Of a DNA stretch of 6,310 nt, positions 1 through 4,849 are shown in pieces. The notes beneath the pieces are model-generated. The model worked only from the letters and a program-made list of their open reading frames with translations. It was not told the DNA's origin and searched no databases. This DNA is from Clostridia bacterium (GTDB taxonomy: Bacteria; Bacillota; Clostridia; Christensenellales; UBA1242): positions 1 through 6,310 of the forward strand of contig JAGCEE010000012.1 in assembly GCA_017650795.1 (NCBI GenBank). The letters are read 5' to 3'. Numbering within the stretch: the stretch's first letter is position 1; each line of letters opens with the position of its first letter. The translations under genes were made by a program, and so were the position numbers.

Positions 1-111
1 GTAGCTTCATATCAAACAAATGATTATGTTACACCGGTTTGCTATAAGTGTAAGAAAGTGATTGAAAGTCTATACCCTAATGTGACTGTTACACCAAAAA
101 GTCATACATAA
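1..111 (+). CDS. C-terminal end of an unknown protein (partial, cut by window edge)
   Basis: Frame 1 is open from the first base to a TAA at 109-111 and gives 36 residues with no start in view. The visible tail contains a CYKCKK segment (a CxxC pair about 22 residues before the end) followed by a Val/Thr-rich end. A single CxxC could be half of a metal-binding knuckle, but the partner would lie upstream of the window, so no function is proposed. The stop is in the same frame as the next gene's ATG at 115 and only one codon before it. The two genes are therefore probably translated in series, by termination and re-initiation. Confidence 0.5.
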   Translation, partial: VASYQTNDYVTPVCYKCKKVIESLYPNVTVTPKSHT

Positions 112-114
112 GGT

Positions 115-531
115 ATGACCCCAACAAAGATAGATACAACCGAAAAAACATTTGCGACAAGTTTAAAGGACAGTAATGGCGTTACCCATTCATTGATTAA
201 CAAGATTGATATTGGCGAGGGTTGCAAGATAACCCAGATAAGACCTAATTTCAATTCTTATTATTACACCAATGAAACGAAAAAGACGGCGATTTGTTTA
301 CATTTCACCGTTGGCAATCTAAAGGGTGATATTGGTTCTTTGGCTAAAAAGGACAACAAAGTATCTGTCCAATATGTTGTAGATAGACAAGGTAATATCT
401 ATAATTTGTTTGATGATAAGTATTGGAGTTATCATTTGGGTTCTAATTGCGTAGGCACAAATGGTACAATGAGTAAGCAAACAATAGGCATTGAAATATC
501 CAATTATCGGACCGCTAAAGTTAAGTGGTAA
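115..531 (+). CDS. N-acetylmuramoyl-L-alanine amidase (Amidase_2 type), N-terminal part of a frame-split gene
   Basis: This is the N-terminal half of a zinc-dependent amidase that cuts the bond between N-acetylmuramic acid and L-alanine in peptidoglycan; in a phage it would act as endolysin or virion lysin. Visible features are the first zinc-ligand candidate His63 in CLHFTVG, a strand VQYVVDRQGNIYNLF (about 85-99), the conserved YHLG His107, and GIEISNY (125-131), the family's usual strand before a G-P-L segment. The frame then breaks after Tyr131: it reads seven unrelated residues (RTAKVKW) and stops at 529-531, while the expected continuation GPLKLSGN lies one base ahead, from 509. The third ligand region is in that other frame, so this piece alone (138 aa) should be inactive. 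The only SD-like bases (AAGG 110-113) sit one base from the ATG, too close to work normally, so initiation is probably coupled to the stop at 109-111. Family confidence is high; the state of the gene is uncertain. Confidence 0.8.
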   Translation: MTPTKIDTTEKTFATSLKDSNGVTHSLINKIDIGEGCKITQIRPNFNSYYYTNETKKTAICLHFTVGNLKGDIGSLAKKDNKVSVQYVVDRQGNIYNLFDDKYWSYHLGSNCVGTNGTMSKQTIGIEISNYRTAKVKW

Positions 532-931
532 CAATCTATTGGATGCTTATGGAAATGTTTATTGTACAAAGGCAGAAACACAATACTACAAGGAATGTAA
601 CTATCGTGGATATAAGTATTATGCTACAATGACTGATGTTCAAGAAAAGGCTGTAGCACAATTACTAATCTACTTATGTAAACAACATAACATTCCAAAG
701 GTATTCAAGCCAAATGCTGACCAGATATTTTCATCAAATAAAGAGGCACAAGATTTCAAAGGTATAATCTTACATACAAGTGTAAGAAAGGATAAGTTTG
801 ACTGGCCTTTAGAAATGTTAAAGGGTGTTCAAGACAAGATGGTAGAAAAGCCATACACCCAAGTTTGTAAAGACCCAGCATTTGATTTAAAATTTAATGG
901 TATTCCAGACTTCACAGGAATTTTTAAATGA
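509..931 (+). CDS. N-acetylmuramoyl-L-alanine amidase, C-terminal part of the frame-split gene
   Basis: This is the continuation of the amidase at 115 in the +1 frame. From Gly at 509-511 it gives 140 residues to a TGA at 929-931, so the joined protein would be about 271 residues, a normal size for a phage amidase. The segment GIILHTSVRKDKFDWP (bases about 761-808) matches the family's late zinc site: a His ligand, then R-K and an Asp-Trp-Pro in place of the usual D-P-G. Frame 2 is open back to a TTG at 491, but the stretch before 509 reads MKYPII and has no family resemblance, so an independent start there is unlikely. No SD site precedes it. The stop overlaps the next gene's ATG (ATGA at 928-931), as expected for a genuine gene end. 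Skipping one base, most simply C508, would restore the frame. This may be a real mutation, a sequence error, or less likely a programmed +1 shift. Confidence 0.75.
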   Translation, partial: GPLKLSGNNLLDAYGNVYCTKAETQYYKECNYRGYKYYATMTDVQEKAVAQLLIYLCKQHNIPKVFKPNADQIFSSNKEAQDFKGIILHTSVRKDKFDWPLEMLKGVQDKMVEKPYTQVCKDPAFDLKFNGIPDFTGIFK

Positions 932-1545
932 ATTTTAATAGAGCATTAAACATACTTAAAAAGAATGATATGACATTGGTAGAAAGTGCCAATGACAATG
1001 TAGTAGTTACTTGTAGAAAACGAATTCAAGACCACATCAATAGGGTAAAATATTTTTACAATATCTTGGTTGAAAGTGGTCAAATTCCATTGGAAGATAT
1101 TGACATTAAGCGAGTGATGAAACACGATGCTGATAAACTTAAATACAATAATCTTAAAAGACAAGCCCTAAGATATTGTGGTGATAGACAGCTTACACAA
1201 GAAGAAAAACAACAAATCAACGATGTAGTTATGGAACACATCAAGTCCAATCCACATCATTGTGAATACTGGGGTGCTGGTGATTACAAATCTTTGGGTA
1301 TAAATTGTAAGGAAATGTATGACACATTCCTTTATGAAATGTGTGCTGATTGGGCGGCTACATCGGAAGAAAATGGAAACTCTTTAATGGGTTGGTGTGA
1401 TAAGGTAGTTAATAATAAGTTTATGTTTACCGAACACCAAGTAGATTTAATTTATTCTGTTTGTACTTATCTTAAAGATTACATAGACCCAAGCCTTAAA
1501 AGGGATTATGGATTGAAGAGTATAAAGTTATCCCAGTTATGGTAA
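928..1545 (+). CDS. DUF5662-like protein of unknown function
   Basis: A 205-residue soluble protein that I place in the DUF5662 family, which is common in phages and has no settled function. Visible features are a helical N-terminus with DHINRVKYF (35-43), an HD pair in VMKHDADKL (63-71), EHIKSNPHHCEYW (103-115) with clustered His residues, and EMCADWAATSEENG (137-150) with an Asp-Trp pair. Several His/Asp residues on predicted helices resemble a metal-dependent helical (HD-like) fold, but that is inference. Start choice: ATG 928 has an AGGA at 916-919 with eight bases of spacing and overlaps the amidase stop by ATGA. The second Met (970) has no comparable site. It is the last gene before the terminator at 1561-1592, so it probably shares a transcript with the amidase. 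Confidence 0.75.
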   Translation: MNFNRALNILKKNDMTLVESANDNVVVTCRKRIQDHINRVKYFYNILVESGQIPLEDIDIKRVMKHDADKLKYNNLKRQALRYCGDRQLTQEEKQQINDVVMEHIKSNPHHCEYWGAGDYKSLGINCKEMYDTFLYEMCADWAATSEENGNSLMGWCDKVVNNKFMFTEHQVDLIYSVCTYLKDYIDPSLKRDYGLKSIKLSQLW

Positions 1546-1560
1546 ACAAATTTTTACATT

Positions 1561-1592
1561 AAAAAGGTATTGACAAAACAATATCTTTTTTT
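1561..1592 (+). terminator. Rho-independent terminator after the DUF5662-like gene
   Basis: Arm 1561-1572 (AAAAAGGTATTG) pairs with 1579-1590 over 12 base pairs, including one G-U pair, around the 6-base loop ACAAAA. The T run extends to 1592. It ends the amidase/DUF5662 block 15 bases after the stop codon. The A-rich foot facing the T run could also work partly in the other direction, but no gene is seen on the - strand. Confidence 0.8.
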
Positions 1593-1597
1593 ATTGT
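1570..1597 (+). promoter_or_regulatory. Possible sigma70-type promoter overlapping the terminator, upstream of the RNA ligase
   Basis: A perfect TTGACA lies at 1570-1575, in the hairpin's 5' arm and loop. TATTGT (1592-1597, four of six consensus bases) follows after 16 bases. Transcription would start near 1605 and give a leader of about 100 bases for the RNA ligase. The -10 is weak and TTGACA occurs by chance elsewhere in this AT-rich window, so this is tentative. It is supported mainly by the similar arrangement at 3649-3677. Confidence 0.25.
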
Positions 1598-1625
1598 TGG
1601 TCATAAACATTTTAACAATTACAAA

Positions 1626-1700
1626 AACAATGCGACCTCCTTTTGGTTGTTGTTGATTGTAGGGTTTTGCATTGTTCCCTACATTTTTAAAAAGAGAGGT
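1626..1700 (+). promoter_or_regulatory. Structured leader of the RNA ligase gene with competing hairpins and a possible anti-SD
   Basis: Three pairings can be drawn. Stem A: 1626-1633 (AACAATGC) with 1669-1676 (GCATTGTT), eight perfect pairs. Stem B: 1658-1664 (TGTAGGG) with 1677-1683 (CCCTACA), seven perfect pairs followed by TTTTT at 1684-1688, a weak terminator shape. Element C: ACCTC at 1635-1639 is complementary to GAGGT at 1696-1700, which includes the ligase SD. Strands of A and B interleave, so they either compete or form a pseudoknot. A/B/C could be an attenuator or translational switch. No known riboswitch family is recognised. An 8-codon ORF (MRPPFGCC, 1630-1656) also lies here, without an SD. 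The pairings are exact, but their function is inference. Confidence 0.4.
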
Positions 1701-1708
1701 AAACTATG
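1694..1708 (+). promoter_or_regulatory. Strong SD and AACTATG start context of the RNA ligase
   Basis: GAGAGG (1694-1699) is six bases from ATG 1706. The bases just before the start (AACT) are identical at ATG 3291, 3709 and 4850. The SD bases 1696-1700 are complementary to ACCTC at 1635-1639 in the leader, so this site could be masked. Confidence 0.6.
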
Positions 1709-3004
1709 TTCGGAAAACCACTTGCTTATATCGTAAAGATTAAGGAAATTCGTGAAATTCCTGGTGCTGATAGAATTGAACTTGCTACGGTTATGGACTA
1801 TACCGTAGTTGTAAAGAAGAATGAATATCAGCCTGGTGATTTGGCTATGTATGTGGAAGTTGATTCCCTTCTTCCCGATGGTCTAAGTGATGAACTTAGA
1901 AACAAGTACAATGCTATTAAGTCCGGTGAAATTGGTAAGGATTGGTCTGAAGATGAAATTAAGTCTGCACTAGCAGAAATTCAAAATCAATCAAAGTACC
2001 CATACTTTGAATTTCTTAGAGATAAGAAGTTCAAGATTAAGTCAATGAAGTTATCCAAGTTTGGTGTAATTTCACAGGGTATTCTTTTTAAGCCTACTGA
2101 ACTTGGTTTGGAAAAGGTAAAGGAAGGTAAGGATTTCACCCTACAATTTGGTATTACTGAAATTGTTCAAGATGCCGAAGAAGCAGGTCTTAATGGCAAA
2201 AAGGATAGTTGGGTAGTTCGCAAGCTAATGAGATATAAGTGGTACCGTAATTGGCGAAAGCGACACAATGTAGCAGAAGTTTGGGATGCTACTAACCCAC
2301 CAAAGTCCGATGAAGAAAATGTTCAAAAGACTTATACCAAGATGTATGAACTTTACCCTGAAGAAGAATGGGTAGCAACCGAAAAATTGGAAGGTCAAAA
2401 CATTTCTATATTCACTGAAGAAATGGAACCCGGTTGGTTTGCAAAGCATATCTTCCATAGGGCAAAGGACAAGCGAGTTGGTGTATGTTCAAGAACCCGT
2501 GAATTGAACAAGAAAGGAAATGGAAAGAATTTCTGGGACACCGTCATTCGTGAAAAACTTGATGAACAAATTAAGAATATCCCGGGTGAATGGTGGTGCC
2601 GTGGTGAACATTTGGGACCAGGTATTCAAAAGAATATCTACAAACTCCCAAGAACTACCATTAGATTCTTTGATTTCTACCGTAAGGAATACTACATTGA
2701 TACCAAGTTTGGTAAGGTAAGAAAGTTCAGATGGGTTAAGTTGAACTTTGAAGAATCTGTAGCATTTGCCAAGCAGTGGAATTTACCATTTGTTCCAATT
2801 CTTGATGAACACTACAAGTTGCCAAAGGGCGGCCTTAATGAACAAGGTGTGTATGTATCAGGCTCCGACATTATGTTGCAGCAAAGTGATAAGCCTACCG
2901 TCTTTGGTAATGACCTAAAGCACAAGAGAGAAGGTTTCGTTCTCCGCCTTAGAAACGATTACAATGTATCTTTCAAGGTGAAGAATCCTAACTATTCTAT
3001 CTAA
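1706..3004 (+). CDS. RNA ligase, DraRnl/DRB0094 (Rnl5) type
   Basis: An ATP-dependent RNA ligase that seals 3'-OH/5'-phosphate breaks through a lysyl-AMP intermediate; in a phage it would repair cut tRNA or other RNA. The 432 residues show an N-terminal OB-like domain (about 1-150; IPGADRIELA, then SMKLSKFGVISQGILFKP at 113-130), a linker with NPPKSDEENVQKTY (197-210), and a nucleotidyltransferase domain. Motif I is EKLEG with Lys227 as the adenylation site. SRTREL (262-267) resembles motif Ia. RGEHLGPGIQKN (299-310) is a family hallmark. Motif III is RFFDFY (320-325), motif IV REGFVLR (408-414), and motif V SFKVKN (422-427). All catalytic residues appear present. It is longer than the roughly 340-residue founder; extra helical sequence at about 59-98 and a basic, Trp/Arg-rich stretch at about 168-187 account for most of this. 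GAGAGG (1694-1699), six bases from ATG 1706, is a strong SD. It is the first gene after the structured leader. Confidence 0.9.
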   Translation: MFGKPLAYIVKIKEIREIPGADRIELATVMDYTVVVKKNEYQPGDLAMYVEVDSLLPDGLSDELRNKYNAIKSGEIGKDWSEDEIKSALAEIQNQSKYPYFEFLRDKKFKIKSMKLSKFGVISQGILFKPTELGLEKVKEGKDFTLQFGITEIVQDAEEAGLNGKKDSWVVRKLMRYKWYRNWRKRHNVAEVWDATNPPKSDEENVQKTYTKMYELYPEEEWVATEKLEGQNISIFTEEMEPGWFAKHIFHRAKDKRVGVCSRTRELNKKGNGKNFWDTVIREKLDEQIKNIPGEWWCRGEHLGPGIQKNIYKLPRTTIRFFDFYRKEYYIDTKFGKVRKFRWVKLNFEESVAFAKQWNLPFVPILDEHYKLPKGGLNEQGVYVSGSDIMLQQSDKPTVFGNDLKHKREGFVLRLRNDYNVSFKVKNPNYSI

Positions 3005-3021
3005 ACAAAATAAATAACATT

Positions 3022-3102
3022 ATGAATGACAAGAATTTAGCAACATTATTTAGCATAATTTGTATAATTATTGTTATCATAATGTTTTTTAGTTGGTGCT
3101 AG
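3022..3102 (+). CDS. Very small single-span membrane protein (26 aa), hypothetical
   Basis: A short reading frame from ATG 3022 to TAG 3100-3102 in the gap after the RNA ligase. It encodes a polar start MNDKN, then about 20 hydrophobic residues (LATLFSIICIIIVIIMFFSW) ending in Cys, which is long enough to cross a membrane once. No good SD is visible: the bases before the ATG are only A/T-rich, so it would rely on read-on from the ligase stop 17 bases upstream. Its stop lies two bases before ATG 3105, and the next gene lacks a good SD too, which suggests translational coupling of two small membrane proteins. AT-rich DNA readily gives hydrophobic frames by chance, so whether this is a gene is uncertain. 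Confidence 0.4.
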   Translation: MNDKNLATLFSIICIIIVIIMFFSWC

Positions 3103-3104
3103 GG

Positions 3105-3275
3105 ATGAAAGAAAAATTATTTTGTTTTTTGATGATTGTTGTTTCATTGATTAACACAGTTGCTATGTGTTATGGTATATACTTATCTTTTGTAAAAGAA
3201 ATTTATGTATTGCTACCGATACTAATTTTATTACTAGCATTGTGTGTTTATTCAGTGAAGATATATTTAACTTAA
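3105..3275 (+). CDS. Small two-span membrane protein (56 aa), unknown function
   Basis: ATG 3105 opens a 56-residue frame with two hydrophobic segments, about 5-29 (starting LFCFLMIVV) and 33-51 (IYVLLPILILLLALCVY), separated by a short VKE turn and framed by Lys residues. The hairpin shape would suit a small inner-membrane protein. Holin, antiholin or superinfection-exclusion roles are possible but not shown. The frame is open upstream to a TTG at 3093, which would add VLG-type residues. ATG 3105 is preferred because it begins the charged MKEK and lies directly after the TAG of the 26-residue frame. SD support is poor for either start, as the G-rich bases at 3102-3104 touch the ATG. No named family is recognised. 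Confidence 0.65.
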   Translation: MKEKLFCFLMIVVSLINTVAMCYGIYLSFVKEIYVLLPILILLLALCVYSVKIYLT

Positions 3276-3290
3276 CCAAAAGGATGAACT

Positions 3291-3620
3291 ATGAAAAATG
3301 ATAAACTTATTAACAAGACAAATACACAGGTAGGCAAGTTCTATGGACTTATTGACACATTAGCCTTGTGGTGGAAGTCAAAGGGACACGATGATTGTTT
3401 CACGGACTTGCTTAAAGTAGAACCAAATATGCATGTGGGTGAAGATATTTTTGAACACCCCGTTGCAGGTGCTTATTCTATGGAACAAAGGGAAGCTGTC
3501 CATAATAAACCAAGTGTGGTTTATGAAGGTCATATTGACACCACCAAGGAAAAGGTGGCAAAGTTCCTAAAGAAGTTATTTGGTTCAAAGAAACCAGTAT
3601 TTGTAGACGATAACATTTAA
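3291..3620 (+). CDS. Hypothetical soluble protein (109 aa)
   Basis: Not recognised. The 109-residue product starts with a polar MKNDKLINKTNTQ, followed by an aromatic-rich helix LIDTLALWWKSKGHDD, and ends with a basic amphipathic helix (about 85-101; KEKVAKFLKKLFGSKK) and an acidic tail VDDNI. There is no membrane segment, signal peptide or cysteine motif beyond a single Cys. The start is well supported: AAAGGA at 3279-3284 lies six bases from the ATG, in the SD-spacer-AACTATG arrangement shared with the RNA ligase and two other genes. It is the last gene before the terminator at 3643-3670 and probably belongs to the ligase transcript. Confidence 0.75.
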   Translation: MKNDKLINKTNTQVGKFYGLIDTLALWWKSKGHDDCFTDLLKVEPNMHVGEDIFEHPVAGAYSMEQREAVHNKPSVVYEGHIDTTKEKVAKFLKKLFGSKKPVFVDDNI

Positions 3621-3642
3621 TTGTAAACAAATATTAACAACT

Positions 3643-3670
3643 AAGCCATTGACAAACTCAATGGCTTTTT
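3643..3670 (+). terminator. Rho-independent terminator between the ligase block and the HAD/kinase operon
   Basis: Arm 3643-3652 (AAGCCATTGA) pairs perfectly with 3658-3667 over ten base pairs around the loop CAAAC. A T run (3666-3670) follows, then CTATTTTT. It lies 23 bases after the stop at 3618-3620. Its general layout and preceding GTAAACAAAT match the first terminator (1561-1592), while the arms differ. Confidence 0.85.
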
Positions 3671-3677
3671 CTATTTT
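3649..3677 (+). promoter_or_regulatory. Possible sigma70-type promoter overlapping the second terminator
   Basis: TTGACA at 3649-3654 lies in the hairpin's arm and loop. TATTTT (3672-3677, four of six) follows after 17 bases, and TATACT (3678-3683, five of six) lies slightly further on with a poor 23-base spacing. Either would drive the operon starting at 3709 from a leader of about 20-25 bases. A promoter is expected here because the terminator would otherwise leave the downstream operon with only read-through transcription. Confidence 0.3.
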
Positions 3678-3708
3678 TATACTAGAAATTTAACAAAAGG
3701 AAATAACT

Positions 3709-4185
3709 ATGAGAATTTTATTAGATATGGACGGAGTGCTTTGTGATTTTGACCAGCGATGCGATGAACTTAATTGCTGGCGTACTGATATTCACAAGTG
3801 CGATTGGAAGAAAATGGAAGAAATTGGTGAAAGTTTTTGGACGGATATGAAGCCATTAGATGAAGGTATGTTGTTGTTCAACTATCTTATTCAGTATTGT
3901 GAAAAGAATGGTCACGAATTGGGTATTCTTTCCGCAGTTCATTTGCCTTGTGGTAAGAGGGGTAAGCGAAAGTGGCTTACGAAGAATGGACTTGCTCAGT
4001 TTATGAAGTACCCTAACATCAAGATTATCAACAATGGTAATCAAAAGTACAAGTTGGCAGAACCCGATATGTTGCTTATTGATGATAGGGTTGAAAATTG
4101 TGAAAAGTTCATTGAAGCTGGTGGAAAGGCTATTAGGTTTGATGGCAATTCCGCTAATGTAATCAAGGCATTGGAAGAGGTATAA
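3709..4185 (+). CDS. HAD-superfamily phosphatase, 5'(3')-deoxyribonucleotidase-like
   Basis: A 158-residue phosphatase that probably removes phosphate from (deoxy)nucleoside monophosphates or a similar small substrate in the cytoplasm. The haloacid dehalogenase motifs are in order. Motif I is LLDMDGVLCDF, with nucleophile Asp6 and acid/base Asp8. The Cys-rich helical cap lies at about 15-65. Motif II is GILSAVH with Ser75. The motif III Lys is in NQKYKLAEP (Lys113 or Lys115). Motif IV is LLIDDRVENC with Asp125/Asp126. The ending GGKAIRFDGN (138-147) is typical of the phage and bacterial 5' nucleotidase (NT5C-like) group. The start is supported by AAGGA (3697-3701), seven bases before ATG, in the AACTATG context. 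It heads a tightly spaced operon downstream of a terminator. A polynucleotide 3'-phosphatase role is an alternative because an RNA ligase lies nearby, but the motif context favours mononucleotides. Confidence 0.85.
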   Translation: MRILLDMDGVLCDFDQRCDELNCWRTDIHKCDWKKMEEIGESFWTDMKPLDEGMLLFNYLIQYCEKNGHELGILSAVHLPCGKRGKRKWLTKNGLAQFMKYPNIKIINNGNQKYKLAEPDMLLIDDRVENCEKFIEAGGKAIRFDGNSANVIKALEEV

Positions 4186-4186
4186 T

Positions 4187-4456
4187 ATGTTCCCATTTAT
4201 CAACTTGGGTTGGATTCCCGGTTATCTACAAACTTGTAGTATGATGCAGCAACAGCAACTACGAAACAAGCGTCACCAAAGTTTAAGTGTAGATGAATTT
4301 GGTCAAAATGTAATGAGTTACATTGATAGACACCCAAGACGTGACTACATATATAGTCATACATTGGAATTATCAAAACTTTTTTCTGAATGTTATGATA
4401 ATGGTGAAACACCAGAAGAATGTTATTCAAAAGTCCTTAATCTTTATGGAGTATAA
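4187..4456 (+). CDS. Hypothetical protein (89 aa)
   Basis: Not recognised. The start ATG 4187 is one base after the HAD gene stop and has a GAGG SD (4177-4180) lying inside that gene, so the two are coupled. The product opens with a moderately hydrophobic aromatic segment (MFPFINLGWIPGYLQT), too short for a confident membrane span, followed by a Met/Gln run (SMMQQQQLRNKRHQ). The C-terminal half is helical and charged, with SVDEFGQNVMSYIDRHPRRDY and GETPEECYSKVLNLYGV. The latter looks like a small helical phage accessory protein with a Glu-Thr-Pro-Glu-Glu turn. The residues after about 33 could form an independent small domain. No enzymatic motif is seen. Confidence 0.7.
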   Translation: MFPFINLGWIPGYLQTCSMMQQQQLRNKRHQSLSVDEFGQNVMSYIDRHPRRDYIYSHTLELSKLFSECYDNGETPEECYSKVLNLYGV

Positions 4457-4457
4457 A

Positions 4458-4847
4458 ATGCCTTATATTATTGGAATTATCTTTGTTGTTCTTGTAGTAA
4501 GCGGTTTGGTTATGGCACTAAAGGAACAAGCTGAAACAGAGAAATTGTTGAACATTCCTTATCGTGTTGTAAAGAATGGTGTTGGAAAATATCTATTGCA
4601 GAAATACAAAAAGATTGAACACAATTATACAACTGATGACCCAAGAGATGCAGGTTATCATTATGAATGGGTTACCGTTGATACTTATGATGATTTGCAA
4701 GATGCCAAGATTCAATATAGAATTAGAGCTGCAGAAGCTAAACATCTAAAGGAAAAGGAAGAACAAAGTAAGAAATCTGAAGAAGAATTAAAGAAACAGA
4801 AAGAACTTGAAAACACCATTGTAGAAGTTATCAAAATGGAGGATTAA
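4458..4847 (+). CDS. Membrane-anchored protein with charged coiled-coil tail (129 aa), unknown function
   Basis: ATG 4458, one base after the preceding TAA and six bases from GGAG (4448-4451), is the start. The same frame is open far upstream, inside the previous gene, but has no SD there. The product begins with a membrane anchor (about 3-21; IIGIIFVVLVVSGLVMA). A compact domain at about 33-90 follows, with IPYRVVKNGVGKYLLQKY, a central EWVTVDTYDDL and QDAKIQYRI. This pattern (a Y-L-L-Q strand, W-x-x-V, then a D-L-x-D-A helix) occurs in small phage proteins of unknown role. The tail (about 91-118) is almost all Lys/Glu/Gln/Ala and should form a coiled coil. The anchor plus coiled coil is superficially like an inner-membrane spanin, but the intervening domain and operon position do not specifically support that. 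Confidence 0.7.
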   Translation: MPYIIGIIFVVLVVSGLVMALKEQAETEKLLNIPYRVVKNGVGKYLLQKYKKIEHNYTTDDPRDAGYHYEWVTVDTYDDLQDAKIQYRIRAAEAKHLKEKEEQSKKSEEELKKQKELENTIVEVIKMED

Positions 4848-4849
4848 CT

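Noticed and set aside
109..117. Stop codon read-through joining the first partial gene to the amidase (same frame, TAA-GGT-ATG)
   Set aside because: TAA is the normal stop for nearly every gene here, no read-through context is seen, and stop-then-restart coupling is simpler. The shared frame may be chance.
491..508. TTG 491 as an independent start for the amidase C-terminal half
   Set aside because: No SD precedes it, and the residues before 509 do not resemble the family, whereas those after 509 continue the upstream half exactly.
319..534. - strand open frames opposite the amidase, ligase, HAD, membrane-protein and acidic-protein genes (such as 319-534, 946-1164, 2225-2458, 3856-4203, 4200-4430, 4831-5136, 5133-5321)
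   Set aside because: Each lies opposite a + strand gene with family motifs or a good SD, has no SD of its own, and encodes low-complexity or hydrophobic sequence typical of reverse-complement shadows.
1593..1619. Small hairpin ATTGTT (1593-1598) with AACAAT (1614-1619)
   Set aside because: Only six A/T-rich pairs around a 15-base loop. Such pairs are expected by chance in this base composition.
1621..1705. A tRNA or known riboswitch in the ligase leader
   Set aside because: No cloverleaf, no T-loop consensus (GTTCGA-like) and no recognisable aptamer core.
2520..2720. A 66-residue + strand frame inside the RNA ligase gene
   Set aside because: It lies out of frame within the catalytic region (motifs Ia to III) of a well-supported gene and shows no sign of independent initiation.
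3007..3015. T4-type late promoter (TATAAATA) after the RNA ligase
   Set aside because: The sequence is only AAATAAATA-like, with the key first bases differing. It is common in A/T-rich gaps.
4323..4457. Upstream extension of the membrane-anchored protein to 4323
   Set aside because: The extension only overlaps the previous gene in another frame. ATG 4458 has a GGAG SD and starts directly at the membrane anchor.
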